Shown: in pieces, positions 52,118 to 62,376 of the stretch | Position numbering within the stretch: the first letter of the stretch is position 1 | How the letters are laid out: every line of letters begins with the position of its first letter | Origin: Paenibacillus sp. 1781tsa1 | GTDB taxonomy: Bacteria; Bacillota; Bacilli; Paenibacillales; Paenibacillaceae | Reading direction: 5' to 3' | Length of the DNA: 64,000 nt | Assembly: GCF_024159265.1 (NCBI RefSeq) | Contig: NZ_JAMYWY010000001.1 | Location: 5,704,001 to 5,768,000 of the forward strand | Notes under the pieces: generated by a model | Database searches by the model: none | What the model saw: only the letters and a program-made list of their open reading frames with translations | What the model was told of the DNA's origin: nothing | Program-made: the position numbers and the translations under genes

Positions 52118-52957
52118 TTATTCAGTTGCAGGTTCAACTGCACCTTTATAACGCTCTTTGATAAATGTTTTCACTTCTTCGGAGTGCAGGGCAGCAGCCA
52201 ATTTCTGAATTGCATCTGAATCCTTGTTGTCCTCACGCGAAACGAGGATGTTCGCGTATGGGTTACCTTGCAGATCTTCGATGAGCAAAGCATCATTCGC
52301 CGGATTCAGGTTCGCTTCAAGCGCATAGTTAGCGTTGATGAATACCAGATCCGCTTCATCCAATTGACGAGGCATCATGGCTGCATCCAGCTCGATGATA
52401 TCCAGGTTCTTCGGATTGGCTGTGATATCTTGAATCGTAGATGTGATATTTGTGTTATCTTTCAGCGTAATGATGCCTTCTTTCGCGAGCAGCAACAGAG
52501 CACGTCCCCCATTGGATGGGTCATTTGGAATGGCTACTTTTGCGCCGTCAGCCAATTCATCCAAAGATTTAATCTTTTTGGAGTATCCGCCAAAAGGTTC
52601 AACATGAACAGGAGTTACAGCAACGAGGTTGAATCCACGTTCTTTATTCTCTGTGTCCAAGTAAGGTTGATGCTGGAAGAAGTTTGCATCCAATTTTTTA
52701 TCAGCAAGTTGCTGGTTGGGTTGAACATAGTCATTGAACGTAACGACTTGCAAACGAATACCTTGTGCTTCCAGTTCAGGCTTGATGCTTTCCAGAATCT
52801 CAGCGTGTGGTGTAGGTGAAGCTCCAACTTTCAATTCAACCGTGCGTGGTGCACCTGCTGAATTGTCTGCGCCGCTATCGGCATCCTTGTTGTTTCCGCA
52901 AGCTGCGAGAACTGCAATCAACATAAGACTAAGTAGAGCGAAAGACCATTTTTTCAT
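52118..52957 (-). CDS. metQ: Methionine ABC transporter substrate-binding lipoprotein MetQ
   Basis: The 279-residue lipoprotein (lipobox LAAC) belongs to the NlpA family, which binds methionine outside the cell. Typical segments are KVGASPTPHAEILE and the FNDYVQPN region. The start follows AGAAGGGG; a 21-residue upstream extension is rejected. It is the third gene of the metNIQ operon. Confidence 0.94.
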   Translation of the reverse strand: MKKWSFALLSLMLIAVLAACGNNKDADSGADNSAGAPRTVELKVGASPTPHAEILESIKPELEAQGIRLQVVTFNDYVQPNQQLADKKLDANFFQHQPYLDTENKERGFNLVAVTPVHVEPFGGYSKKIKSLDELADGAKVAIPNDPSNGGRALLLLAKEGIITLKDNTNITSTIQDITANPKNLDIIELDAAMMPRQLDEADLVFINANYALEANLNPANDALLIEDLQGNPYANILVSREDNKDSDAIQKLAAALHSEEVKTFIKERYKGAVEPATE

Positions 52958-53032
52958 GTGTAAAACCCCTTCTCTAATCAATTTTTCATGTGGCGTCCGC
53001 ACGAATGCATAGGCCATCATGTTATCTATGTG

Positions 53033-53692
53033 TTATTTCCTGGTGAAAAATGTAACTAAGCGATCTCCAGCCATCTGGAGAATTTGCACTAGAATGACCA
53101 TAAATACAACGGAAATTATCATAACTTCATACTGATAACGGAAGTATCCATAATTGATTGCCAGCGTTCCCAGTCCTCCACCACCAACCATGCCCGCCAT
53201 CGCCGTGTAAGAGACAAGCGTAACGATGGTGATTGTTATACCAGCAAGCAGACCAGGCAGTGCCTCAGGCAGTAAAACCCGTCTTACAATCTGTCCGGTT
53301 GATGCACCCATCGCCTGTGCCGCTTCAATTACACCACGATCAACTTCTCGCAAAGTAGTTTCCACTAAACGAGCGAAGTATGGAGCTGCTCCAATAACTA
53401 GAGGCGGTATCACACCCAATACCCCTGTAGCCGTACCAACGAGTGCTCGTGTGAACGGAATAATGGCTATAATCAGTATGATAAAAGGAACTGACCGCAG
53501 AATATTAACAATAAACGATATTATCGTATACACCACACGTGACTGTATTGAGGCGGATCTCGCCGTCATGAATAGCAATACGCCAAGCGGCAAACCAATG
53601 ATAATGGTGAACAAGCCAGAAGCGCCCAGGATTTGTAGTGTCTCTATTGAAGCTTTACCAATCTCTTCCCAACGTACGGTTGAAAAATCCAT
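53033..53692 (-). CDS. metI: Methionine ABC transporter permease MetI
   Basis: The 219-residue permease has five TM helices and the BPD EAA loop (EAAQAMGASTGQIVRRVLLPEA in context, about 135-155). The ATG follows the metN stop directly, with GGAGGTG inside the metN end. Confidence 0.94.
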   Translation of the reverse strand: MDFSTVRWEEIGKASIETLQILGASGLFTIIIGLPLGVLLFMTARSASIQSRVVYTIISFIVNILRSVPFIILIIAIIPFTRALVGTATGVLGVIPPLVIGAAPYFARLVETTLREVDRGVIEAAQAMGASTGQIVRRVLLPEALPGLLAGITITIVTLVSYTAMAGMVGGGGLGTLAINYGYFRYQYEVMIISVVFMVILVQILQMAGDRLVTFFTRK

Positions 53693-54733
53693 CTAACGTA
53701 GCACCTCCACATCAAGTCCCTCAGCGGTTAATTCGGATATCGTCCGATCAATGGCATTAGAATCACCCTCGAACCGAACGGTCAGCTGTCCATAAGGAAC
53801 CTGTTTAATCGTAGAGATCGTTCCCTGCAGGATGGCAAAATCCACACCCGTCTTACGAACCGTTCTGGACAAAATCGCTTCATACGTTTTGTTCCCCAGA
53901 AAGGATATCTTCACAAGTTTGGAAGCAACACCTGCCTGCAATTCAACGCCTGCATTCGCCAGAGCGGTCTCTTCCAGAGCCAGTCCAGCTTCATGGTCAC
54001 GCATCATGAAATCCCGCGTAATCGCATGTTGCGGCTTCAGGAACACTTCTGTTACAGGTCCCTGTTCCACAATGCCACCTTGATGAATGACAGCCACCTT
54101 GTCACAGATGTTCTGAATGACATGCATCTCATGTGTAATCAGCACAATTGTAAGGTTGTACTTTTCGTTAATGTCGAGCAATAATTTCAGAATTGAATTT
54201 GTCGTCTGCGGATCAAGTGCTGAAGTAGCCTCATCACAGAGAAGTACATTCGGATCACTCGCAAGTGCTCTCGCAATCCCCACACGTTGTTTCTGTCCAC
54301 CTGATAATTGAGCTGGATATTTGTTGCTATGGTTCTCCAGACCAACGAGATTGAGCATTTCCTTCACTTTACGATCGATGGCATCCTTGGGTGTATTCAC
54401 AAGCTTTAGTGGAAAAGCCACATTATCATATACTGTTGCCGAAGATAACAGATTAAAGTGTTGAAAAATCATTCCGATCTTGCGTCTCTGTTGCTGTAAT
54501 TCGGTTTTGCTCAGTTCAGTCAGGTTGATTCCGTCAACCCATACTTCACCCTCCGTAGGCCGCTCCAGCAAATTAATACAGCGAATCAGTGTACTTTTAC
54601 CCGCTCCGGAATGGCCAATCACGCCGTAGATTTCACCCTTTTGGATGTTCAAATTCAGCTCGGATAACGCTGTTGTAGACTTTTTTCCTTTGCCGTACGT
54701 TTTTGTTAGACCTTTTAATTCAATCAATCGCAC
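53693..54733 (-). CDS. metN: Methionine ABC transporter ATPase MetN
   Basis: The 346-residue ATPase has Walker A GHSGAGKS, signature LSGGQKQRVG, Walker B VLLCDEATSALD and a C-terminal NIL domain that senses methionine. The GTG start at 54733 follows GGAAAGGGGC; the longer frame is rejected. A SAM riboswitch directly upstream controls the operon. Confidence 0.94.
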   Translation of the reverse strand: MRLIELKGLTKTYGKGKKSTTALSELNLNIQKGEIYGVIGHSGAGKSTLIRCINLLERPTEGEVWVDGINLTELSKTELQQQRRKIGMIFQHFNLLSSATVYDNVAFPLKLVNTPKDAIDRKVKEMLNLVGLENHSNKYPAQLSGGQKQRVGIARALASDPNVLLCDEATSALDPQTTNSILKLLLDINEKYNLTIVLITHEMHVIQNICDKVAVIHQGGIVEQGPVTEVFLKPQHAITRDFMMRDHEAGLALEETALANAGVELQAGVASKLVKISFLGNKTYEAILSRTVRKTGVDFAILQGTISTIKQVPYGQLTVRFEGDSNAIDRTISELTAEGLDVEVLR

Positions 54734-54799
54734 TTGCCCCTTTCCAACCACCTACATGTATCTTTACCCGATCTAAAGGAAAACTCCCCTTAAAGTACA

Positions 54800-54995
54800 A
54801 AAAAGAGCCCTTTGCAGAAACAAAGAGGGCTCTTCACGTGAAAGAATATACCTTCTCATCTGCCAAAATCGTGCCTTGCACCATTTTGTAGGAATTAGCA
54901 CCTAACATCTATAACGAATGATACATGTATCATGTCATTACAAATCGGTTGCCGGGCTTCATCGGGCCTGTCCCTCCGCCGCTCTCGATAAGAAA
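54800..54995 (-). promoter_or_regulatory. SAM-I (S-box) riboswitch with terminator
   Basis: On the minus strand the conserved blocks TCTTATCGAGAGC, GGAGGGACAGGCCC, GATGAAGCCCGGCAACC, AGGTGCTAATTCC and GAGAAGG occur in order. They are followed by a strong terminator (AAGAGCCCTCTTTG with its complement and a T-run). High S-adenosylmethionine would stop transcription before metN. Confidence 0.97.
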
Positions 54996-55132
54996 TATGT
55001 TGTTGTAGGATTTTATAAGTTCATGTAGTTCATGCTTTATAATGTGAATGTAACTTTTAAGAAATATCTGTTCATTCTTTGTCATTGTAACACTCTAATT
55101 GAAACTCAGTATATTCCAAGTATTCCGATTTG

Positions 55133-55849
55133 TCAAAGGGAATTATTTCTTTGCCATATTTTATTAATATAACGATAAGAGGCTGTTAACGTTTCACAGA
55201 CCATATCCACGCCCTGACGCATTTCCTGCACATGCTGATTGAGATCCTCTAACTTTACTTTACCTTGCAAGGTCTGGTGTAACTGCCACAGGTCATCGTG
55301 CATTTCTGAGTTCATGTAGTGAATTTCCATATTACGTCGTTTGCGCAGCTTACTCATCGGCTCCCGGTATGAGTCCTTGATCTGAATTAATTTCAACGCA
55401 AGATCATGATGCTCCCTCGCATAATCGAACTGCCTTAACACTGTAAAATAAGAAAAATGCGCTTTTGTATTTGAAGTATTCAGTTGGAATATTTCATTCA
55501 ATACGGTACCGACTTTATCCAGAATGGCAAAGCAGCGGATGAAGCCATCTTTGTAGAAATACACATATCGGGCATACTCGGCTTTTTCAGTCGGTGTCAT
55601 GTCGTCCGTTGAGCCTGCAACGACCTTTTTGCGAAAATGAGCTGCAGCGAAGCTGCTTTGCTCCAGTTCATCCAGTGAAGAGATGAGTCCCTGAGTCCAC
55701 ACATACAGTTTCCGATAGTCGTGCGTGGGATCATGATCCACATGCATTTGCCGCTGAAACAGCTCAAGTGTATGCGCCATGGAGTCCATCGCTTCCTTCA
55801 ATTTACCTTCGTTTATACGCGGTTTTTCCCCCAACAACGTTCGCAGCAT
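55133..55849 (-). CDS. Cthe_2314-like HEPN domain protein
   Basis: The 238-residue helical product carries a HEPN-type R-x4-H motif in RKRRNMEIHYMNSE (near residue 180). The general pattern fits the Cthe_2314-like HEPN family. HEPN domains are often ribonucleases in toxin or defence systems, but chromosomal members of this family have no known role. No partner nucleotidyltransferase lies next to it. Confidence 0.7.
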   Translation of the reverse strand: MLRTLLGEKPRINEGKLKEAMDSMAHTLELFQRQMHVDHDPTHDYRKLYVWTQGLISSLDELEQSSFAAAHFRKKVVAGSTDDMTPTEKAEYARYVYFYKDGFIRCFAILDKVGTVLNEIFQLNTSNTKAHFSYFTVLRQFDYAREHHDLALKLIQIKDSYREPMSKLRKRRNMEIHYMNSEMHDDLWQLHQTLQGKVKLEDLNQHVQEMRQGVDMVCETLTASYRYINKIWQRNNSL

Positions 55850-56040
55850 ATTTAACCTCCTCTTTTCCGAATCAACATTTCATCACCATAAAACTTCATC
55901 CATTCCGTGTAATTGCTGCTTGCCATAGGTTGCCCTGATCCCCCTGACATCAAACAAAGTCCACCTGTCCAATGATGTACATCACTGGATGGTGGACTTT
56001 CATATTAGGCCGAGTACTTTCAAGAGAACTGTATCTGTAT

Positions 56041-56979
56041 CTAGAACCGATTAACCGGTCGATGCAGCTTGTACACCAGGAAACTCATATACGTTAAAAC
56101 TCCGAACAATATGGCGATATCCAGCATATGAGCGAGAGCTACGAACATATATACTTCCGGGCGGTTCATTGTCACCATCATGAAAATACCAATGACGACT
56201 TGCATCAGGATGAGAACAACGGATACCACGCCAAGGGTACGCATTTCCTTGTTGTCCGGATGATTACGGTAAGCGAAGTGACCCAGAACTGCAATAACAA
56301 TGACGAGCGATGCTGCTGCTGCACGGTGAGCAAAAGCAACCGCTACCCCACCCGAAAGCTCAGGAATAATCTGCCCGTTACAGAGCGGAAATCCAGAACA
56401 TCCGCCAGCAGAATTCGTGTGGCTCACAAATGCACCCGTGTATACCACGAGGTATGTGTATATGGTGGAGAACCAGACCAGATTCCTGAATTTTTTGCTC
56501 ACCCGAGGGTATTTATTCAAACGCTCCAATCCGCCATCTTTTGCCTCCTGCCTTATGCCCAGCGCCATCATTAGGGAACTGGCAAAAGCAATCAGTGCAA
56601 AGCCGAAATGCAGTGCCATGACTGCTGAAGATTGGGAGAAGACGACGGCAAAAGCCCCCATGATTCCCTGGACGATAACAAATACCAAGGTTAAGAAAGA
56701 AAACAATTGCAGGTCACGGCGTGACTTGCCGAACAGCAGAAAAGCAACAAACGAAGCAATGGACAACAATCCAGCCAGTGCGCTTACAGCGCGATGGGAA
56801 TATTCAATAAGTGAAGCCACAGTATGTGCCGGAACGAGTTTCCCGTTACATAAAGGCCATTCCGTTCCGCAGCCAAGGCCCGATTCCGTTTTGGTTACGA
56901 TGCCTCCACCAAAAGTGGCCAGAAACATGACAAGACAGGTTAATACGGTTAACCATTTAAATAAAGTTAAGTGTTTCAA
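56041..56979 (-). CDS. ctaA: Heme A synthase CtaA
   Basis: This 312-residue membrane enzyme hydroxylates and oxidises heme O to heme A for cytochrome oxidase. Eight TM helices carry E59 and H62 in EYSHRA, H in LHFGFAL, FAHRAA and LAHMLD. The two Cys pairs lie in CGTEWPLC and CSGFPLC. The TTG start at 56979 follows GGGTGAG and gives the family's normal length; a 76-residue upstream frame has no similarity and is rejected. Confidence 0.93.
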   Translation of the reverse strand: MKHLTLFKWLTVLTCLVMFLATFGGGIVTKTESGLGCGTEWPLCNGKLVPAHTVASLIEYSHRAVSALAGLLSIASFVAFLLFGKSRRDLQLFSFLTLVFVIVQGIMGAFAVVFSQSSAVMALHFGFALIAFASSLMMALGIRQEAKDGGLERLNKYPRVSKKFRNLVWFSTIYTYLVVYTGAFVSHTNSAGGCSGFPLCNGQIIPELSGGVAVAFAHRAAAASLVIVIAVLGHFAYRNHPDNKEMRTLGVVSVVLILMQVVIGIFMMVTMNRPEVYMFVALAHMLDIAILFGVLTYMSFLVYKLHRPVNRF

Positions 56980-57201
56980 TTTTTTCTCACCCGCTGTTGG
57001 TTTAAGATGGCGAAGAATATTCTCCGCTTGTTTCGATACTTTGACACTTATTTCACAACTAAATTCATTATACCGGATAAAATGTTCATTGACGCCCGCG
57101 CTTTGTGACAAAATGTTAACGTCTGCTGAAATAATGACCGATAGGTCATTGGGGTTATGTACATCAAACTTTCTAACATAGAAACGTGTCGAACACACAA
57201 A

Positions 57202-57242
57202 CGCCATTTCCCTATTTCAAGAGAAATGGCGTTCTTTTTATT
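57202..57242. terminator. Terminator between ctaA and the thioredoxin-like gene
   Basis: AACGCCATTTC pairs with GAAATGGCGTT, followed by CTTTTTATT on the plus strand and GTTTG on the minus strand. Confidence 0.7.
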
Positions 57243-57280
57243 ATACCCTTTTACAACATGAACCTGTCATACTTTTATAA

Positions 57281-57625
57281 TCATTTATGGATCGTGTTGT
57301 ACACCTCGACTGCGCGATCCAGGAACTGCTCAATCTCTTCTCTCGACTTGCGCAGCTTGTTCACGTACCGTACGAGTTCGCGCCCATCTGTATACGCCAC
57401 AAAGCTTGGAATGCCAAGAATATTCTGCTCTTCACTAACCGTTCCAACCTGATCCACGTCGACCTCAATCAAAGTCAGTTCACGTGCATATTTCTCTTCA
57501 ACCTCAGGCATAAACGGATCGATGTATTTGCAGTCACCACACCAGTCTGCCTTGAATACGGCAATCGTCAAACGTGGGGATTGGATGGCTACATCAAAAG
57601 CCGGTTTGGAAGTAATCTGTTCCAT
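57281..57625 (-). CDS. Thioredoxin family protein with CGDC active site
   Basis: The 114-residue thioredoxin fold has WCGDCKY in place of the usual WCGPC, and the cis-Pro segment GIPSF. This is a known YtpP/YdfQ-like variant in Bacillota. The start follows AGGGAGATG. Confidence 0.88.
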   Translation of the reverse strand: MEQITSKPAFDVAIQSPRLTIAVFKADWCGDCKYIDPFMPEVEEKYARELTLIEVDVDQVGTVSEEQNILGIPSFVAYTDGRELVRYVNKLRKSREEIEQFLDRAVEVYNTIHK

Positions 57626-57767
57626 TCAGTTCATCTCCCTTTCTGTACCTTGTCATACCCTAAGTGAAGCAAATTGGCGAGTGGAAGTCAAATAATCAGC
57701 GCATACTTAGAATAAACCACATGGTCTGTGAATCTAAACCCAGAACATCATGAAAGGATGTCACGTC

Positions 57768-59054
57768 ATGACTTCCACCAGAACCGATTCTTCCAGCGAA
57801 CAGCATCACGGGTCCCTCTTGCAGATTGTCCGTTCCATTCCGGGTGCTGCCCGGGAAATCTGGCGTGGCAAACAGGCTGCATGGCAAGCCTCAGCACAGC
57901 TTCGTCACCCATTGCGTGACATCGAGTGGGATACTGATACGGCAGCTGCCCTACAGTCTGAGGTGGAGCGTCTGTTACCTGCCAGCAGCAAGTCTTTTGC
58001 ACGTACGGACCAGGTTCAAAGCGCACTCGTCTGCGAAGAAGATTGCATCATCCTGGAAGAGATTAAGACGCTGACCCAGGAGCATAATCGGAGTAATATC
58101 ACCCGCACGGCAGCTTATCTGGAATGTTATGAGCAATACCCTGAACTGCATTGGGCACTGCTGGCCCATATGGTCTCTCGCAACGGCGGATATCACATGA
58201 CAGATCTTCAGAGTGACTTAATGCATAATCTGCAGAATCAGAGCGATCGCGAGCATATGTATCGGCTGCTGGAGCGATGCAATGCACTCATTTTCCAGGA
58301 TGCATATCCCCAGCTACAGCTGTATATGAACAGTCGTCGGATTGGACGAAGCTGTTTCCATCTCTTGTCGCACTTTCACGTATCTGCGTTTATGACGCCG
58401 TTTTGGGAACGCTTTTGGCTGGAACGGTGCAGTTCACTGCTAAGTGTCGCATTAATTATTAATGAGCAGAACTATATCGAGAGCAGGGTGGTGCAGCATC
58501 CTTATTTTCAAAAAGAAGTACTCTCCAAACCCGCATTCCATCTGCACAATCTGGCGGGTCTGAATCATATCGTCTTTCCTCTTGGACGGGGAGCAGGAAT
58601 CGCAGGGCGCGTCATTGAACATTTTGGCAAGTTGGATGAGCGAATCATGTTTGGCAAAAGCCTATATGCTCTGTTGTTTGGGGTGGAGCAAGTCTACACA
58701 CAAGTGATGGCGTTCGTACGTTCGGTTCCCCATCTTGGCTCGCGGGCCGAATATTGGCCTGGCCTGTTTACCCATCATGAAGACGAGGCAGGTGATCACA
58801 CCTTATACACTCAGGCGCTACTTGATGAAGAATGGCTTCCAGAAGGGCAACGATTATATAGTCCGGAACTGCTCTCCGTATGGGGCGACACGCCTTATGA
58901 ACCGATTACCAGACAAGACTGGCTTCAGACTCGGGATTGTCTCGGTTATCTGACGGCACCGCGCCGGCCATGGCTGTTTGAGATGAGTCACGAACACCGG
59001 TATGGCATGCTGAAAACAGCACTGGCTCATGATGCAAAAACCATCACACACTAA
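57768..59054 (+). CDS. DUF2515 family protein
   Basis: The 428-residue product fits DUF2515 (for example TQEHNRSNITRTAAYLECYE, LLAHMVSRNGGYHMTDL). The function is unknown. It has no signal peptide. The start at 57768 follows GAAAGGATG; an ATG 18 bases upstream lacks a site. Confidence 0.82.
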   Translation: MTSTRTDSSSEQHHGSLLQIVRSIPGAAREIWRGKQAAWQASAQLRHPLRDIEWDTDTAAALQSEVERLLPASSKSFARTDQVQSALVCEEDCIILEEIKTLTQEHNRSNITRTAAYLECYEQYPELHWALLAHMVSRNGGYHMTDLQSDLMHNLQNQSDREHMYRLLERCNALIFQDAYPQLQLYMNSRRIGRSCFHLLSHFHVSAFMTPFWERFWLERCSSLLSVALIINEQNYIESRVVQHPYFQKEVLSKPAFHLHNLAGLNHIVFPLGRGAGIAGRVIEHFGKLDERIMFGKSLYALLFGVEQVYTQVMAFVRSVPHLGSRAEYWPGLFTHHEDEAGDHTLYTQALLDEEWLPEGQRLYSPELLSVWGDTPYEPITRQDWLQTRDCLGYLTAPRRPWLFEMSHEHRYGMLKTALAHDAKTITH

Positions 59055-59169
59055 TGCTGAAGATCATATGGAGCAGGCAAAACCGAATGATGTGAATATC
59101 TGATGTACCGCTAATTCTCGCCTGCTGGGTTAGTATTCAACGCAGTCAATCCAGCTCGCCTTAGCGATA

Positions 59170-59204
59170 CAAAAAGCCCTGTCCGCTTAACAGCAGACAG
59201 AGCT
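59170..59204 (-). terminator. Flippase gene terminator
   Basis: AGCTCTGTC pairs with GACAGGGCT, followed by TTTTT on the minus strand. Confidence 0.75.
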
Positions 59205-59255
59205 TGTATCCTATTTTCACAACATATTGGAGTTTGAATGATGCTGCTTGTATTC

Positions 59256-60884
59256 TTATCCTCTTTGCCCGGCTTCACGTTGAAGACGCATAAGTGGACG
59301 GAGAATTTTTTGCAGAATACGGGGGTAACTGCCCAGCTCGTCCTTGCGTAATACACGCAGCACAACCATGAGAACCAGATACACCACCACAACAAGCACA
59401 CCAACCACAAGGCAGGTAAGCAAGAAGGATACACGCGCTGGCAGGAACAGTCCAAAAATCATATTTCCTATCCAGTTCGTTGCAAATCCTACACCTGCTG
59501 CAAGCAAGACCGTAATGATAAACCCTTTCCAACGATCTCCCATGATGGAGAAATCAACGATTTTGCGAAGGACACGCAGATTCAGATATGTGATAACCAG
59601 GAAACACAGCGCCGTTGCAATAATGATGCCGTATATGCCAAACAACGGCGCAAGGATCAGACTTGCAACCAGCTTGACCACAACACCTGCTGCTACACTG
59701 ATCATGGTAATCCGCGGTTTCCCTACGCCAAGCAAAATGGAATTGGTGGTCATCATCGTAATCTGGAAAATGGTACCGAATGTCAGCAAGGCAATAATCG
59801 GCGTTCCATCCAGATTGGTAAACAACAATCCGTTGACCGAATACGCAGCTGCACAAAGTGCAATGACAATCGGCATACCTGTCAGAATCGAAATACGCAA
59901 CGCAAGTGTAACCTGACTCTTCAGATGCGCTTCATCCTTGCGGGCAAATGCTGCCGAGATGACAGGCACCAAGGATTGACTCAAAGCGATAGCGAGAATC
60001 GGAGGAATACCCGCAATACTTTGGGCCTTAGCACCCAAGATCGCAAGAACGCCAGTCGCTTCTTCGAGTCCGATCTGGCCACTGAGCAGTGGGACCACAA
60101 GGGATGAATCGATAAAGTTAATGGCTGGAACCGCAAGTGAGGACAGCACAATGGGAATAGACAGCTTGAAGATATCACTGTAGATGCCGCGCATTGGCAG
60201 TTGCTCTGCACGTTCGTAATTCAATTGGGCCGCACGGTCGCTACGACGCAGCTTCAAGGTAAAGTACAGCATGACACCAAAGGCACCCACACTTCCTAAT
60301 ACCCCACCAAATGAGGCACCCGCAGCAATCGTTTGATCATCGTAATTCCATTGCAGCATGACATAAGCCACGATAATGGCTGTACCTACACGAGCGAACT
60401 GTTCCACAATCTGTGAAATACCACCTGCTGTCATATTGCCGCGTCCCTGGAAATATCCACGCATCATCGCAATGGCCGGGAAAAGCAGCAAGGCTGGAGC
60501 CAAGGCGCGAATGGCGCTGACCGATGCCGGTACTTTGGAGACATACGTGGCATAATAAGGTGCAGCGAACCACAATAAAGCAGACATGACTACCCCGGCG
60601 ACAGCCGCAAAGATCAGGGCTGCACGGTAGATCTGTTGGGCTTCACTCGCGCGTCCGAGCGCATAGCGTTCCGACACCATTTTGCTAAGTGTACTCGGTA
60701 TGCCCGCCGTTGCTACAGTTAACAGCATTAAATATACCGTATTGGAGATGGTGAACGATGCGTTACCGACATCTCCGAGGATATGCTCCAGCGGCACCCG
60801 CTGAACCAATCCGAGTACTCTCGCGATCAGCGCAGCGGCCGCCAGAATGAGCGTACCCCTAATGAATGTTTCTTTCTTAGACAA
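59256..60884 (-). CDS. Polysaccharide/lipid II flippase, YtgP/SpoVB family
   Basis: This MATE/MOP-superfamily membrane protein of 542 residues has about 14 TM helices. It is close in length and N-terminal sequence (FIRGTLILAAAALIARVLG) to YtgP (MurJ function) of Bacillus, which flips lipid II. The TTG start follows GGAAAGAAGGGG. SpoVB-type paralogues are the alternative. Confidence 0.88.
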   Translation of the reverse strand: MSKKETFIRGTLILAAAALIARVLGLVQRVPLEHILGDVGNASFTISNTVYLMLLTVATAGIPSTLSKMVSERYALGRASEAQQIYRAALIFAAVAGVVMSALLWFAAPYYATYVSKVPASVSAIRALAPALLLFPAIAMMRGYFQGRGNMTAGGISQIVEQFARVGTAIIVAYVMLQWNYDDQTIAAGASFGGVLGSVGAFGVMLYFTLKLRRSDRAAQLNYERAEQLPMRGIYSDIFKLSIPIVLSSLAVPAINFIDSSLVVPLLSGQIGLEEATGVLAILGAKAQSIAGIPPILAIALSQSLVPVISAAFARKDEAHLKSQVTLALRISILTGMPIVIALCAAAYSVNGLLFTNLDGTPIIALLTFGTIFQITMMTTNSILLGVGKPRITMISVAAGVVVKLVASLILAPLFGIYGIIIATALCFLVITYLNLRVLRKIVDFSIMGDRWKGFIITVLLAAGVGFATNWIGNMIFGLFLPARVSFLLTCLVVGVLVVVVYLVLMVVLRVLRKDELGSYPRILQKILRPLMRLQREAGQRG

Positions 60885-60945
60885 ACGAATTCCCCTTCTT
60901 TCCTCCACACCGGACGTGCATAACGTTGAAGCTAATCCTGAACGT

Positions 60946-61437
60946 TTAGGCGAATCTTACCACCCAGATAATAAAGAGAACAATCATGACGATTTGCAAA
61001 ATAATTTTCATCACGGTGCTCGTAAATAGCCCCACCACGGAACCAAATCCGACTTTTGACGCTTTGGAAGGTGAAGACCCACCGATCAGTTCCCCGATAA
61101 AAGCACCGATAAATGGTCCCAGTACCAGTCCGAATGCCGGAATGACGAAAGGGCCAATGATAACACCAATGGTACTCAGCGTGGTTGATAACTTGGAGCC
61201 ACCGAACTTCTTCACGCCCCATGCGCTGACGACATAATCAGCCACGAACAACACAACCACAATCAGAATCTGGATGATCCAGAACCACACACCGAACGGA
61301 TCAAAACTGAAGAACCAGCCGTAGACCAGAAAGGCGAAGAAAATCGCTACAGCACCAGGTAGTATGGGATATACCGTTCCGGCCATCCCCACTGCAAACA
61401 GCAGCACAATTATAATCCAGGCAACGGTTGCGAGCAA
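60946..61437 (-). CDS. DUF456 membrane protein
   Basis: The 163-residue product has four hydrophobic segments and Gly-rich small-residue stretches (VIPAFGLVLGPFIGAFIGEL) typical of DUF456. The TTG start lies three bases after the stop of the Cof-type phosphatase, behind GAAGGGGGAG, so the two form an operon. Confidence 0.88.
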   Translation of the reverse strand: MLATVAWIIIVLLFAVGMAGTVYPILPGAVAIFFAFLVYGWFFSFDPFGVWFWIIQILIVVVLFVADYVVSAWGVKKFGGSKLSTTLSTIGVIIGPFVIPAFGLVLGPFIGAFIGELIGGSSPSKASKVGFGSVVGLFTSTVMKIILQIVMIVLFIIWVVRFA

Positions 61438-61440
61438 AGG

Positions 61441-62190
61441 TTACTCCCCCTTCAAAATATGTTCACGAATCACTTCGACGATGCCGTCTTCATTGTTACT
61501 CGCTACGATCAGATCAGCCGCTTCCTTCACCTGCTCTTGCGCATTGCCCATCGCTACACCCAGACCCACGGCCTCAATGACAGCCAGATCATTCAAGCTG
61601 TCTCCGACCGCAACAACTTCGGACATCTCGATGCCCAGCAGCTTGCAGACTTCAGCTACACCACTGGCTTTGGATACGCCAGCAGGGTTGATCTCAATAT
61701 TAACGGGTGAGGAATTCGTCATTTGCAGACCACCCATTTGTTGCAGTTCCATCATAATCTGGTGACGAACTTCATCCACTTCGGTATTGAAGCCGAATTT
61801 CAACCATTCCAGACCTTCAATATTGTCCGTCCAGCGATCACGGTTGAACAGCTCTTCCACGGAGTATGCCCAGTACCAGCTGTTATATTTCTCACCGATC
61901 TCCTGCATTCTGCGAATCAATACCGGGTCCATCAGATGACGCATATGCAGATCATGCGGGGCTTTCCATACCTCACTGCCGTTAACGGTAACCATCGGTG
62001 TCTCCAGCCCAAGCTGCACCGCATAAGGCATCGCGTGGAATACGGCTCTTCCCGTGGATAGGCACACATGCACGCCCCGACGAATGGCAATCTGAATCCA
62101 CTTGGCGGTCTCCTGCGTAATTTCATGATTATCATTAAGCAATGTTCCATCCATATCCAATGCAAGCAATTTGTATTTCAGTTCACTCAT
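61441..62190 (-). CDS. Cof-type HAD phosphatase
   Basis: The 249-residue product has DMDGTLLND (nucleophile D), STGRA, a Lys in the cap region and GDSLNDLAVIEA near 195-206. Members remove phosphate from sugar phosphates or cofactors; the substrate is unclear. The start follows CTAGGAGGAAC. It is the first gene of a unit with DUF456. Confidence 0.92.
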   Translation of the reverse strand: MSELKYKLLALDMDGTLLNDNHEITQETAKWIQIAIRRGVHVCLSTGRAVFHAMPYAVQLGLETPMVTVNGSEVWKAPHDLHMRHLMDPVLIRRMQEIGEKYNSWYWAYSVEELFNRDRWTDNIEGLEWLKFGFNTEVDEVRHQIMMELQQMGGLQMTNSSPVNIEINPAGVSKASGVAEVCKLLGIEMSEVVAVGDSLNDLAVIEAVGLGVAMGNAQEQVKEAADLIVASNNEDGIVEVIREHILKGE

Positions 62191-62271
62191 ACAGTAGTTC
62201 CTCCTAGGTTGTCTCTCTCCAAATTGAACTCATGGATATCCATTCAGGCACTACGCGGGCAGAAAACCTTT

Positions 62272-62376
62272 CGATCGCTGTTATCCCCTGATTTTCTTGA
62301 TTCCATCTACAATGGAGACAATCCGGTTATAAACGCGACCACTTCGTTTCTCTAGGTCCTTTCTGCCCTCTCCGTT
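62272..62376 (+). repeat. Interspersed repeat family B, copy 5
   Basis: CGATCGCTGTTATCCCCTGATTTT-like start (at 62272), GACAATCCGG and CCTTTCTGCCCTCTCCGTTCC line up with copy 1. It lies in the 500-bp gap before the Cof-type gene. The rest of that gap shows only AT-rich DNA and a terminator. Confidence 0.65.
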
